Shown here in pieces: positions 50,856-59,962 of a stretch of DNA of 64,000 nucleotides. The stretch's first letter is position 1. Each line of letters begins with the position of its first letter. The DNA is from Celeribacter naphthalenivorans. GTDB taxonomy: Bacteria > Pseudomonadota > Alphaproteobacteria > Rhodobacterales > Rhodobacteraceae. The DNA is taken from the NCBI RefSeq assembly GCF_020524585.1, contig NZ_JAIVLK010000002.1:124001-188000 (forward strand). Reading direction: 5' to 3'. Position numbers and translations under genes: made by a program. Under the pieces are notes generated by a model. It had not been told where the DNA came from. It did not search any database and saw nothing but the letters and a program-made list of their open reading frames with translations.

Positions 50856-53195
50856 TTATTCGGACGTGCTGACCTTCCAGCTCAACCTATCCGGGTAAAG
50901 CGCGACCTGATATCCCGAGGTCAACCGCAAAAGCACCCCCAGTTCGCCAATCGAAACGATGCGGCTGTCGAGGGTCGGGGCCGAGCCTTCGTGCAATTTG
51001 CGACCGTTTTCCAGCATGACGTAACGTGCGCCACTCAGATCGACACCGGTCATCACCAGAGGAAAACGCGGCGTGTCTCTGAAGATGTAATCGGCAAATC
51101 TGTCGTTGCGTTCGGTTTCCTGCAAAAAGGTCGAAGAGGTCGCGAGCCGCATCGAAAAGGGGCTGACCTCCTGCATGAGGCAGGCGCGCAGGCGATCCGG
51201 CGACAGCGCAGCTTCGAGAATGGTCTGACGGGTCGCATCGTCGAACCCCGACAGATCGGCATCCCCCCCGAGGCTTAGAATATCGAGCCAGAGCATGACG
51301 GCGGGGAGCGTCTCGGCGTGCAGGCTGGCGCCGGGCCAACATTGTCCCTCCGTGGAGAGGTCGCGATACGGCTGGGCGGAGAGAGGGCGCGGCCCGCGCA
51401 AAAGGGTCTGGCCGTCTTGCAAGGCCGCCTGTTGGCGCTGCGCCAGATGGAACAGTTCCGGCGACAGCTGCGCGAGTCCGGGCAACAGGGCCTGCGCCGT
51501 TTCAGACAGCGCCAGATCCCCGGTGTCCGTCGCGGCAAAGAGACGTGCGCTTGCGCTCATCAGCTGTCTTGAGCGCGGATCGTCTGGTGCGCCGACCGGG
51601 AAGCGTTCGTAATCGGTGCCCGTTGCGGGCAGGGCGCTCAGCCCGGTTTGGGCCTCTGTGGTGTCCTGAAGTAGGGCGGCAATCGTGCCCGCAGCGGCGG
51701 AGCCGGGCATCGCAATTTGAGGGGGGACACCTGCGGAGGAGAATTGCCCGGCCTGAAGTGCCGACAGGCTGGTCACCCGGCCGTTGGTTGCCGAGGCGAC
51801 GATGGCATCGACCACATCGGGGTTGTTCGCGGCGTAATCGGAAATCACCGAGGCGATCAGCGGCGGCACTGTGGTGCGCGTCGGGCTGCTGTTCGGTGCG
51901 CCGTCGCTTGCGCTCTCTTCCACGGAAAGCTGCGGGTCACTGTCCGCCGTGAACGGTCCAAACACCTGATCCGGGCCAAGGGTCACGCCATCGGTGAGCG
52001 ACTGTGACGAAAGCTGTCGACCGCCCAGAGCTCCGATGATCTCGCTCTTGCCGACCACGAGAGGCACGGAGTTGTCGCTGACCGGCGCGTTTTCCAGCGT
52101 CACGAAAGACCGAAGCGGCACGTCGTTGGCAAAGCGTTTGGCGTAGGCCTGTACGAAACCGACCCAATTGTCGGCCTTTTCCGCAGGGATCACGCCGGTG
52201 GTCTCGATCAGCATGCCATCGAGGCGGGCGATCACCAGATCGGTCAGGGACAGCCGGTTGATCAAGGCTTGCACTTCGGCAAGATAGGTGCCGGCGGTGC
52301 GGATGTCGTTTTGCACGGCGCTGAGGCCAAAGACCTGTGTGCGAATGGTCGTGACGATCTCATCGGTCTCTGCCGGATCGAGGTGCACACCTGCAAGCGT
52401 CACCACACCATCCGCCGACAAGGAGGCCGTCAGATTGGGGTCCTGCGCGCTCAAAAGCCCGTCGATGTCGGCCTGCATCGCGTCGAGGGCCCAGATCCGC
52501 CTGTGGACGTTCAATCCGGTCTCGGCGATGGCATTCTCCACTGCGCGCCGCTCTGCCGCGCCGGGCACATAGCCGGTGACGATGAGCCTGCCGTCGGCTT
52601 CGGCGGCGGCGTCCAGCTCTGCCGGGAAGGTCAGGGACGCAAGCACGCTGCGCAGCGTGGCGATCTCGGCTGCGGTGTCGGCCGATTGCGCGGAGGGCGA
52701 GGTCTCTTGCGGGGATTGCAAGGCGACCCCGGCGACGCCGAGCCCCAACAAAACCACGAGTGCCGCCGCCGAGGCTGGTATGGTCCAGCCTTCCAGTTTC
52801 GGCAGCGACCAGGATTTTGCGCTTTTCGAAGTCTGCGCGGCTGAGGCGCCCGGGATCAGAAGTTCCGCCCAATTTGCGCCTTCGACGCCCAAGGCAAAGC
52901 GCGTGGTCGCGGCGGTCACCACATCGAGCTGGGCGATCTCGCGCCAGTCCTCGCCGCCCGGTTCGATCACCAGACCCGAGGCCATGGAGAGCGGCGTCCC
53001 CAAGGCTTGCAGCGCGATCTTGCTGCCGCTCACCCGAATGCGCCCCTGAAGCGCGGGCATGGCGATGTCGATCAGCCGCAGATCGGCATCCTCGCCCGAT
53101 CCGAAACTGTAAACGCCATCGGACAGCGCGACCTCGGCGCCGGATTGGGTGCCGTTGAGAAGTTTGAGAATGATGGTGCGGTCGGTCTCTGACAT
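50856..53195 (-). CDS. sctD: SctD/YscD-family type III secretion inner-membrane ring protein, extended
   Basis: The 779-residue protein has an N-terminal FHA-like domain (about 1-95, GVYSFGSGEDADLRLIDIAM), one membrane helix (139-159) and periplasmic ring-building repeats (about 190-390, with LIVTGYVPGAAERRAVENAI). This matches EscD/YscD/HrpQ proteins, which form the inner-membrane ring around the export gate. Ordinary SctD is about 400-430 residues; here a further 350-380 residues follow, ending in a beta-rich part (YVMLENGRKLHEGSAPTLDS). The ATG at 53195 starts the FHA region; the frame extends 14 codons further upstream. It is divergent from the secretin gene. Confidence 0.82.
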   Translation of the reverse strand: MSETDRTIILKLLNGTQSGAEVALSDGVYSFGSGEDADLRLIDIAMPALQGRIRVSGSKIALQALGTPLSMASGLVIEPGGEDWREIAQLDVVTAATTRFALGVEGANWAELLIPGASAAQTSKSAKSWSLPKLEGWTIPASAAALVVLLGLGVAGVALQSPQETSPSAQSADTAAEIATLRSVLASLTFPAELDAAAEADGRLIVTGYVPGAAERRAVENAIAETGLNVHRRIWALDAMQADIDGLLSAQDPNLTASLSADGVVTLAGVHLDPAETDEIVTTIRTQVFGLSAVQNDIRTAGTYLAEVQALINRLSLTDLVIARLDGMLIETTGVIPAEKADNWVGFVQAYAKRFANDVPLRSFVTLENAPVSDNSVPLVVGKSEIIGALGGRQLSSQSLTDGVTLGPDQVFGPFTADSDPQLSVEESASDGAPNSSPTRTTVPPLIASVISDYAANNPDVVDAIVASATNGRVTSLSALQAGQFSSAGVPPQIAMPGSAAAGTIAALLQDTTEAQTGLSALPATGTDYERFPVGAPDDPRSRQLMSASARLFAATDTGDLALSETAQALLPGLAQLSPELFHLAQRQQAALQDGQTLLRGPRPLSAQPYRDLSTEGQCWPGASLHAETLPAVMLWLDILSLGGDADLSGFDDATRQTILEAALSPDRLRACLMQEVSPFSMRLATSSTFLQETERNDRFADYIFRDTPRFPLVMTGVDLSGARYVMLENGRKLHEGSAPTLDSRIVSIGELGVLLRLTSGYQVALYPDRLSWKVSTSE

Positions 53196-53315
53196 GGTGA
53201 TCTTTCGCCCCCTCCGGGGTGCTGCGCGACGGCGCATTGCGGGCTGATTTGCGGGCTGAAGCTAGGGAAAGCGGGGCCTTGCGTCCACGTCTTGTCCCTT
53301 TTCGCGCGACCGCTG

Positions 53316-53329
53316 GTGACAAATATCAC
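53316..53329. promoter_or_regulatory. GTGAC-N4-ATCAC palindrome between sctD and the secretin gene
   Basis: GTGACAAATATCAC is a 5-4-5 inverted repeat in the 261-bp divergent region, 121 bp from the sctD start and 128 bp from the secretin start. It differs by one base from the element upstream of rne (8069) and by two from that at 58326. Confidence 0.45.
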
Positions 53330-53456
53330 TTGTGGACCGACGGCATGCGCCGGGGACCGTAGGATCACTTTTTTCCTCCTCAGAGGCCGATATAGTTGCC
53401 GCAAAACAAACGGGCGCTGTCTCTAGTGGTCATGCGTCGTGGCAGGAGTTGAGAAT

Positions 53457-55736
53457 ATGGGCATGAACGGTTTGCGGTTTCTCGGGGCAATGTCCCGTCC
53501 GTTGCGATATGGGGTCGTGGGCGTCTGTTTTTTGCTGGCCTCTTGTACGACGTCGGGCACAAGCTCTTCCGGTGCCGCGCCGCAACTGGTGTCGGCGCAT
53601 CCGCGTGGCGGCGGGCCTGAGGTGATCACGGTCGCCCGCGACGAGACCGCGCTCAAACGCTTTTTCTCGGCGCAGAACCTGCGCGAAACCGTATTCTCCT
53701 CTCAGCCCACGCCGCGCCTCGCCTCCTCAGGCGCCCAGCCGACCGGCTTTCTCGACACCCGTCAACTGAATGCGCCGGGGGTGACCGGCGCCAATGCCGA
53801 GGAACAGTTCAACTTCGACACCTCCATGTTGGTGATCGAACCGCTGCGTCGGCAACAGATCATCGGCGGCGAATGGCAGGCCGATCTGGGCCGTGGCCCA
53901 CGCGTGGCGCTGGACTTCACCAACGAGCCGTTGCGCAATGTGACGGAGAATGTTCTCGGCGGCATTCTGGGCGTGAACTACATCGTTTCCGACACGGTCG
54001 AGGGCACGGTCACCTTCCGCTCCGAAAGAGAATTTTCGAAATCCGAGCTGTTGCAGATCCTCTCTGACATTCTCGCAAGCCGCGGCTATCTGATCCAGTA
54101 TTTCAACTCGGTCTATCACATCGGCCTGCCCGAAGAGCTGGAGCAGCTTACAGGGCTGCGCGGACGCAGCACACTTGAGAGCGATCAGACCTATGTTATT
54201 GAACTGGCAGGACCTTTGCCGGAAAACCTTGCCGAAGTGGCGGGCTCTCTGGTGCCGCCGGGCAATGTTGTGGCCGCAGTGCCGGGCAGCAACAATCTTG
54301 TGGTGCGGGGCGATCCGTCGCAATTCCAGTCAATCGAAGACATGGTGCGGATGCTGGCCGGGCGCCCGGGGCGGTCGCAAAAGCTGGCTATTTTGCCGCT
54401 GCGCCATGCCGCGCCCAATATTGTCGCGACGCAAATGGGCGATGTCTACGCGCAGCGTGGGCTGGGCGACGCCTATTTCCTGCCGATTGAACAGCGCAAT
54501 TCGCTTTTGATCGTGGCCGAAAGCCAAGCCGCCGTGAATGCCGCGCGCGAACTGGCCGTCGGTCTCGATGTGAACAACCGCGACGAGATCGGCCTTCGGG
54601 TGATCCAATTGGCGCACCTCGATGCCACGGAAGCCGCAGAACAGCTCAACGAGATTTTCGGCGGCACCGGGCAGGCGGGGGTCACGAGTGAAACCACCGG
54701 CGACATCTCGGACATCGTCACGGCGGCCTCGGAAATCGCCAATTCGGGCACGTCGGCACGGGGGGTGAGCAGGAATGGCGCCAATGCGCCACGCTTCTTG
54801 CGCAATGGTGAAAGCGAGGACCAGGACGAGGCCGCGCCTGCGCCCCGTGTGGTGTCCGGCAATGCCGTCACCTCGCCGGTGCAGATCACCGCGAACACCC
54901 GCAACAATGCCCTGATGGTGCGCTCGACCTATGCTGATTTCAAACGCATCAACAATGTGGTGCGGGTGCTCGACACGCCGCAATCGCAGGTGGTGATCGA
55001 GGCGACCATCGTCGAAGTGACGATCAATGACGCGCTGCAATATGGCGTTCAGGCCTTCCTCGAGACCAGCGGCGTCTCCGTGCGCTCTTCCAGCTCGACG
55101 GCGGCCTCTGACAGTGGCGGGGCCGGGTTCTCTGCCATTTTGGGCAAGGACAGGAACCGTCAACTGGTGCTGAGCGCCTTGCAATCTGCGACCAATGTCA
55201 AAGTGATCTCTTCGCCCTATCTGACGGTGACGAATGGCTCCATGGGCCGTCTCGCGGTGGGCGATCAGATCCCCTATGTCACCGCGTCCCAGACCTCGAG
55301 CTCGGGCGGCGATGTGGTCGTGACGCAAGAGGTGCAGGCCAAGGATGTCGGTGTGATCCTTGAGGTTCAGCCGACGATTTCGCCCTCCAATGGTGTGACG
55401 CTCGATATTTCGCAAGAAATCAGCAGCGCCGCCTCTATCGAAACGGCCGCCGGGGCGAACCCCATCGTGTCTCAGCGCAGCGTGCAGAGCCAGGTCAATG
55501 TGCAATCGGGCGACACGATCCTCTTGGGTGGGCTTATTCAGGAGCGCTCGGAGAACAACGAAAGCGGTGTGCCGGTGTTGCGCAAAATCCCGGTGCTGGG
55601 CAATGCGTTCAACCAGACGGAAAACACCCAGGTGCGCACCGAACTGTTGATCCTCCTGACCCCGCGCGTGGCCCGCAACAACAGCCAGATCAACGACCTG
55701 ACGCGTCAGTTGCAGTTGATGTCTGCAGCGAATTGA
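53457..55736 (+). CDS. sctC: GspD-like lipoprotein secretin of the type III secretion locus
   Basis: The 759-residue outer membrane secretin has a lipobox (FLLASC, Cys30), an N0-type domain (VALDFTNEPLRNVTENVLGG), further N domains with QLAHLDATEAAEQLNEIFGG and NALMVRSTYADFKRINNVVR, and the secretin domain (VIEATIVEVTINDALQYGVQ, then VPVLRKIPVLGNAF). The layout with several KH-like N domains and a lipoprotein signal is more like GspD of type II secretion than ordinary SctC, but the neighbours are type III genes (SctD, SctT, SctW). AGGAG precedes the ATG at 53457; a GTG at 53439 is an alternative. Confidence 0.8.
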   Translation: MGMNGLRFLGAMSRPLRYGVVGVCFLLASCTTSGTSSSGAAPQLVSAHPRGGGPEVITVARDETALKRFFSAQNLRETVFSSQPTPRLASSGAQPTGFLDTRQLNAPGVTGANAEEQFNFDTSMLVIEPLRRQQIIGGEWQADLGRGPRVALDFTNEPLRNVTENVLGGILGVNYIVSDTVEGTVTFRSEREFSKSELLQILSDILASRGYLIQYFNSVYHIGLPEELEQLTGLRGRSTLESDQTYVIELAGPLPENLAEVAGSLVPPGNVVAAVPGSNNLVVRGDPSQFQSIEDMVRMLAGRPGRSQKLAILPLRHAAPNIVATQMGDVYAQRGLGDAYFLPIEQRNSLLIVAESQAAVNAARELAVGLDVNNRDEIGLRVIQLAHLDATEAAEQLNEIFGGTGQAGVTSETTGDISDIVTAASEIANSGTSARGVSRNGANAPRFLRNGESEDQDEAAPAPRVVSGNAVTSPVQITANTRNNALMVRSTYADFKRINNVVRVLDTPQSQVVIEATIVEVTINDALQYGVQAFLETSGVSVRSSSSTAASDSGGAGFSAILGKDRNRQLVLSALQSATNVKVISSPYLTVTNGSMGRLAVGDQIPYVTASQTSSSGGDVVVTQEVQAKDVGVILEVQPTISPSNGVTLDISQEISSAASIETAAGANPIVSQRSVQSQVNVQSGDTILLGGLIQERSENNESGVPVLRKIPVLGNAFNQTENTQVRTELLILLTPRVARNNSQINDLTRQLQLMSAAN

Positions 55737-55755
55737 TCGCGGACGGATGTCTGAT

Positions 55756-55787
55756 CGGCACGTCTCTGTCTTGAGAGGGGCGTGCCG
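55756..55787. terminator. hairpin between convergent secretin and sctT genes
   Basis: A 7-bp stem (55756-55762 with 55781-55787), with further partial pairing inside, lies 20 bp after the secretin stop and 10 bp before the end of sctT. It has no T-run. Confidence 0.5.
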
Positions 55788-55796
55788 GGGTCGGGC

Positions 55797-56612
55797 TTAT
55801 TGCGCCTGACTTGCGACGCGCATGATGGTGTAAAAGGTCTCGAGAAAGCCCCACATCTGATCCTCTTGCCCCAGCGCATAGCGGAACAGGAGCGGGATGT
55901 AGAAAATCAGGATGAACACGGCGATGGCGCTTTTGATCGGCATCGCGAGGATAAAGACCTGAATTTGCGGCGCAAAGCGGCTGACCATGGCCAGCGCGAA
56001 TTCGGCCAGAAACATGATCGCGATCACCGGCCCGGAATACAGCACGACAAGCATCATGCCGTGGTCGAGCACGGTGAGCAAAAGCTCGGGGAAATCGGTG
56101 ATGGTCAATGGCAGGGCCTGAAAAATCGGCCAGCTCGTGTAGGACCGGTAGAGCATCTGGATCATCACCAGAAAGCCACCGACCGAGAAGAAATAGGTGA
56201 TGAAAGCCTGCGAAAACAGGATGCCTAGGGGCGAGGCCTCATGGCCCTGAAGCGGGTCGATGGAAGAGGCGATCGCGGCGCCACGTTGGTTGTCGATGTA
56301 ATTGCCCGCCGCCTGCATCGCCCAGAACATCCAGAACACCAGATAGCCCATGACAAAGCCCAGAGCGACCTCCTTGGCGAAATATATCATGAACAACCCG
56401 GTGTTGTCGCGCAGCGCTGGCGCAAAAGGGATCGCAAGCGGCGTGAGCGGCAGGGCGATCACCAGAATCGCGACATTGCGCGCCATGCGCGGCACGGCGG
56501 TCGGCGCAAGCAATTGCGAGGCCGCGACAAAGGCATAGGCGCGGGGCAGGCACAGCAAAAATGCCGCCAGCATGTGTTCGCTCTCGCGAAACAGGGCAAC
56601 GATCTGATCCAA
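55797..56612 (-). CDS. sctT: SctT/YscT-family type III export gate protein
   Basis: The 271-residue inner-membrane protein has about six to eight membrane helices and the family patterns AKEVALGFVMGYLVFWMFWA, GNYIDNQRGAAIASSIDPL and EFALAMVSRFAPQIQVFILA, MPIKSA. It forms the export gate with SctR and SctS, none of which is in the window. The start is a TTG at 56612 with AAAGGGA upstream; an ATG 13 codons later is an alternative. The SSIDPLQG-type motif distinguishes it from flagellar FliR, which has a related fold. Confidence 0.9.
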   Translation of the reverse strand: MDQIVALFRESEHMLAAFLLCLPRAYAFVAASQLLAPTAVPRMARNVAILVIALPLTPLAIPFAPALRDNTGLFMIYFAKEVALGFVMGYLVFWMFWAMQAAGNYIDNQRGAAIASSIDPLQGHEASPLGILFSQAFITYFFSVGGFLVMIQMLYRSYTSWPIFQALPLTITDFPELLLTVLDHGMMLVVLYSGPVIAIMFLAEFALAMVSRFAPQIQVFILAMPIKSAIAVFILIFYIPLLFRYALGQEDQMWGFLETFYTIMRVASQAQ

Positions 56613-56644
56613 GCTAAAGGTCCCTTTTTGACATCTGCATCATG

Positions 56645-56660
56645 CACGCGCGCGCGCGCG
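56645..56660. repeat. alternating CG palindrome in the sctT/sctW divergent region
   Basis: CACGCGCGCGCGCGTG is a perfect 16-bp palindrome of alternating purine and pyrimidine, able in principle to form Z-DNA or a cruciform. It is 33 bp from the sctT start. A GTGTC-GTCT-GACAC inverted repeat follows at 56665-56678. Confidence 0.6.
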
Positions 56661-56735
56661 TGGCTTGTGTCGTCTGACACCGCGCTGAGGGTCAGGGGCG
56701 TGTTAGCCTGAGGCGACCAAAATGAGGGACCCATT

Positions 56736-57926
56736 GTGAGCATCACCTCCGCCAGAGAAACCGTTCAGAGCCAAATCGCGACCCATAATGCCGCATCTCC
56801 CGTCGGCAGCGACGTGATGGCAGGGCAGGCCGGAAAGTCGCGCCTGTCCGGCGAAAGCGTGCAGGTTTCGCCCAGTCAGGCCGACATCACCGATGCGCTC
56901 GAAGAGCTGGGCATGGCGGCGGCCACGCGGGGCAAATCCGACCTCGACAAGATGAAAATGCGGCGCGGCGCGGCGGCCAACCTCGATGCGCTGGGCCGTA
57001 TCGCGGAATATTACGACAAGCTTCCCGACATGCCGTCCGACGACCGGCGCCGTGAGTTGGTGCGGGAGTTCAAGGGCTATGAGGACCTGTTCCAGAATGG
57101 CGGTGACGGCTCGAAGCTGCCGACCGCCGAAGACCTGCGCGAGCTGTTGCAGAGCTTCGATGGCGACATTGCGCATCAATTCGCAGCACTTGAGAATATC
57201 CGCGAAGAGGCGGTGCAATCCGGCGCACCTCAGGCCTATGTCGCGGTGCTCGACACCCTGCGCGAAGAGATGCGTCGCCCGGAAAATGCCCGCGAAATCA
57301 TGGCGGGGTTTGCCTCGGCTGGACAGGCGCAGAAACTGGCGGGTGAGCTTGGGACAGAGCCAGAAGCCTATCGCAATTCCTACCGCGAAATCCTGCGCGA
57401 GACGCCCAATCTCGGGCGGTTGTTCGGTGCGTTGCGCCAGTTCGATCTGACGCAGAACTACGATCAGGTGATCGACAGTTTCATCGCCACGGCGGGGGCG
57501 GATATGTCCAGTTTCGGCCCCTCGACCGATGCGGTGCAATTGGGCGGCGTGGTCGCCGAGCTGTCCAAGCTCAAAACCCTGCGCACTGTGCTCGATATGT
57601 CCGTGACGGTGGGGGCCACGCTGGATCGCATGTGCCCACCGGACGGCAAGGCCGCCCGTCCCGATGGCGAAGAGATCGCCGCGCGGATGTTTGGTTTTGC
57701 CACGATGCCCACGCCGTCGATGGTCGAGGCTGAGAAATTGATCAAGCCCTATGAGGCGGAAGAGGCCGAGGTGCCGGTCGCGGCGATCAACCTGTTGCGC
57801 GATCTGCATGGCCAATTGCCCGATGCGGTGATGCCCTCGGATGCGGCGCGGCTCGGCCAGTCGCGCATTCTCATGACACTCTCGGATCGGCTCGTTGCCG
57901 CCGAAGACGCCGCTTACGAGGCATAA
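56736..57926 (+). CDS. sctW: SctW (YopN/TyeA, HrpJ-domain) gatekeeper
   Basis: The 396-residue helical protein matches the type III gatekeeper: a disordered Ser-rich N-terminus (possible export signal), an HrpJ-type domain (about 60-250, KYEDLFQNG-like YEDLFQNGGD and QHLFAALENI-like AHQFAALENIREEA) and a TyeA-like C-terminal part (about 270-396). SctW controls the order of secretion so that translocators leave before effectors. The GTG start at 56736 has GAGGGA six bases upstream. It begins the translocator operon. Confidence 0.82.
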   Translation: MSITSARETVQSQIATHNAASPVGSDVMAGQAGKSRLSGESVQVSPSQADITDALEELGMAAATRGKSDLDKMKMRRGAAANLDALGRIAEYYDKLPDMPSDDRRRELVREFKGYEDLFQNGGDGSKLPTAEDLRELLQSFDGDIAHQFAALENIREEAVQSGAPQAYVAVLDTLREEMRRPENAREIMAGFASAGQAQKLAGELGTEPEAYRNSYREILRETPNLGRLFGALRQFDLTQNYDQVIDSFIATAGADMSSFGPSTDAVQLGGVVAELSKLKTLRTVLDMSVTVGATLDRMCPPDGKAARPDGEEIAARMFGFATMPTPSMVEAEKLIKPYEAEEAEVPVAAINLLRDLHGQLPDAVMPSDAARLGQSRILMTLSDRLVAAEDAAYEA

Positions 57927-57935
57927 GGACACAGT

Positions 57936-58316
57936 ATGACCACGCTTTCCAGACAGGCGACCTCCGCCGTGACCCGTTTCGCCGAAAATATGGGGCTGAC
58001 CGCTTTGCCCGCCACGGACGGCAGCTTTGGCTTCGATTTCGAACGCATGGGGCGGGTGTCGATCACCGGCTCTGAGAGCGGCGATGTGTTGGTGTCTCTG
58101 ACCCGGCGGCTGTTGCTCGACGGGGTGCAGAACCTCGCGCATCTGGCCGGGCAGGCGGGGATTTCCGATCTCGACGGGCAGGTGATCCATGCCGCGCGCA
58201 ACCGCTATGACCAACCGGTGCTGATTGCCCGGCTGCGTGAAGAAGAGCTTGAGACCTCGCGCCTCGAAACCGTGATTTCCGATCTCGACGGGCGGTTCGC
58301 AGCGCTTGGGTGGTGA
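57936..58316 (+). CDS. CesT-family type III secretion chaperone
   Basis: The 126-residue acidic protein has the class I chaperone pattern: a helix with FAENMGLTALPA, strands SFGFDFERMGRVSITG and DVLVSLTRRL, and a final helix. Length and charge are typical. It follows sctW by 9 bp, with AAGGA ahead of its ATG, so SctW or the translocators are likely clients. Confidence 0.75.
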   Translation: MTTLSRQATSAVTRFAENMGLTALPATDGSFGFDFERMGRVSITGSESGDVLVSLTRRLLLDGVQNLAHLAGQAGISDLDGQVIHAARNRYDQPVLIARLREEELETSRLETVISDLDGRFAALGW

Positions 58317-58325
58317 GGCTTTGGT

Positions 58326-58339
58326 GTGACCAATGTCAC
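58326..58339. promoter_or_regulatory. GTGAC-N4-GTCAC palindrome upstream of the translocator genes
   Basis: GTGACCAATGTCAC is a perfect 5-4-5 inverted repeat, 35 bp before the LcrH-like chaperone start, in the 57-bp gap after the CesT gene. It resembles the elements at 53316 and 8069. Confidence 0.45.
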
Positions 58340-58373
58340 CCGGTATTTTTGGACGCGCAGATAAGGTGCCCGC

Positions 58374-58952
58374 ATGACACAGCGCACTGCAGAGACATAT
58401 GTGGCCGAACTCCTCGCCCCCGAAAACCGGGAGGCGGTCGAGGCCATTATCGCCGCCACCGAACGGTTTGAGGCCGAGTCCGGCATGGCCGAGAACCCCG
58501 TCTATCAGGGGCTGAAAGAGGGTCGGACACTGGCGCAGATCCGAGGGATGAGCCGCGAGGACCTCGAGGTGCTCTACGGCTACGGCTACACGCTTTTGAC
58601 CCAGAAGTTCCTCGACAAGGCGTTGGTGATTTTTAGCCATCTCGCGCTGATCGATCCTTTGGAGGCGCGCAATCACTATTGCCTTGGGGCCTGCCTGCAA
58701 CAGCAGGGCAACATGCGCGCCGCGCGCGACGCTTTCGCGACATTCATCGCATTGGACGCCACCAACCCCGAGGGGCTGATGCGGCTCGGGGAATGTTTGC
58801 TGGCCGAGGGCGATCGCGAGGCGGCCGGGGATGCGTTCCGGCTGGCGCTCGGAGAGGCCGAGAAAGGCCATGGCACGGCGAAATCGCGCGATGCGGCAGA
58901 GGCCCGGATCGCGATGCTTGACTTGACGACGGGAGACCAGAATGCGGATTGA
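58374..58952 (+). CDS. sctG: LcrH/SycD-family translocator chaperone
   Basis: The 192-residue protein has the TPR pattern of class II chaperones (VLYGYGYTLLTQKFLDKALV, LGACLQQQGNMRAARDAFAT, MRLGECLLAEGDREAAGDAF). Such chaperones bind the two translocators before secretion. It overlaps the translocator gene that follows by 11 bp, in the usual order of chaperone then SctE then SctB. Confidence 0.87.
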   Translation: MTQRTAETYVAELLAPENREAVEAIIAATERFEAESGMAENPVYQGLKEGRTLAQIRGMSREDLEVLYGYGYTLLTQKFLDKALVIFSHLALIDPLEARNHYCLGACLQQQGNMRAARDAFATFIALDATNPEGLMRLGECLLAEGDREAAGDAFRLALGEAEKGHGTAKSRDAAEARIAMLDLTTGDQNAD

Positions 58953-59940
58953 AGACAGGGGGCCGCTCGGCGGCACCGGTGCGCTCGGCCCGGATGCGGA
59001 AAAAGAACGTGAGGTGCGCTCCAAAGGGACGTCGGGGGCAAGCGGTGCTGTCCCGGACGCCGTGCGCCCGAGTTATGCCAGCATGCTGGAGGGCCTCGCC
59101 GCCTTTGCGCCCACCGATCTGGGCACGGATTTCGAAGCACGTCTGGCAGAAATCGCTCAGAAAATGCAGGACGCGAAAGGCGAGGCCGATATGGATCGGT
59201 TGAGCAACGAACAGGAAACCAAACGCAACCAAATCCAGGAAAACCGCGACCGGCTCGATGCCGCGCAGGGTAAGATGGAAGGGTCGGGTGTGGCGGATGA
59301 CGCGGGACGTGTCAGCGCCATCATCGGGTCTGTGGCGGCGGGCCTCGGCGCTGCGGCCATGATGGTCGTCGGGGCGGTCGTGACCGCCGTGCCGGGGCTT
59401 CAGGTGCTCGGCGGGGCCATGTTCATCGGTGGCATGTTTATGGCTGCGGGGGCGATCAATGGTCTTGTCGCAGGGGCCAGCGACAGTGGCATGGGCGTGG
59501 CTGGCAATCTTCTGACCGCCATCGGAGTGGAAGACGACGTGGCTGCGGGCTGGGATATGGCGGCGTCCATCACCTTGGCCGTGGGGGCCGTGGTCTCCGC
59601 CGTCGTCGGGACTGCGATCTCGGGGGGCGCGGGGGCACCTGCGGCTGTGGGGGCCATGCTGACCTTGGTCAATGCGGTCAACGCCGCGACATCGGGCGTC
59701 ACTGCTGTCGCGACCAGCACCTCTGGCCTTGTCGCCAATGCGCTGAGATCCGATGCCGCTGAAATGCGCGCCCAGACCCAAGAGTCGCAAGCGGTCATCC
59801 AGCAGATTGATGGCCTCATGGAAGAGCTGATGGATTTCCTGAGAACCTCCACGGACCAAGTCAACGCCTTGCTCGACAGCGCTATGCAATTGCACCGCGA
59901 CACGGGCGATAGCCTGTCACGCACCCGTTTCGCCGGGTGA
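58942..59940 (+). CDS. sctE: SctE-like type III translocator (YopB/IpaB class)
   Basis: The 332-residue protein has a coiled-coil segment (about 80-115) and two long hydrophobic regions (about 130-172 and 210-250), the hallmark of the large pore-forming translocator. Glycine/alanine-rich helices include SVAAGLGAAAMMVVGAVVTA and LAVGAVVSAVVGTAISGG. A C-terminal helical tail follows. It inserts into a host membrane with the smaller translocator. It lies between its likely chaperone and the SctB-like gene. Family assignment rests on size, helices and context. Confidence 0.75.
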   Translation: MRIEDRGPLGGTGALGPDAEKEREVRSKGTSGASGAVPDAVRPSYASMLEGLAAFAPTDLGTDFEARLAEIAQKMQDAKGEADMDRLSNEQETKRNQIQENRDRLDAAQGKMEGSGVADDAGRVSAIIGSVAAGLGAAAMMVVGAVVTAVPGLQVLGGAMFIGGMFMAAGAINGLVAGASDSGMGVAGNLLTAIGVEDDVAAGWDMAASITLAVGAVVSAVVGTAISGGAGAPAAVGAMLTLVNAVNAATSGVTAVATSTSGLVANALRSDAAEMRAQTQESQAVIQQIDGLMEELMDFLRTSTDQVNALLDSAMQLHRDTGDSLSRTRFAG

Positions 59941-59962
59941 GACATCACGAAAGGATACGATC

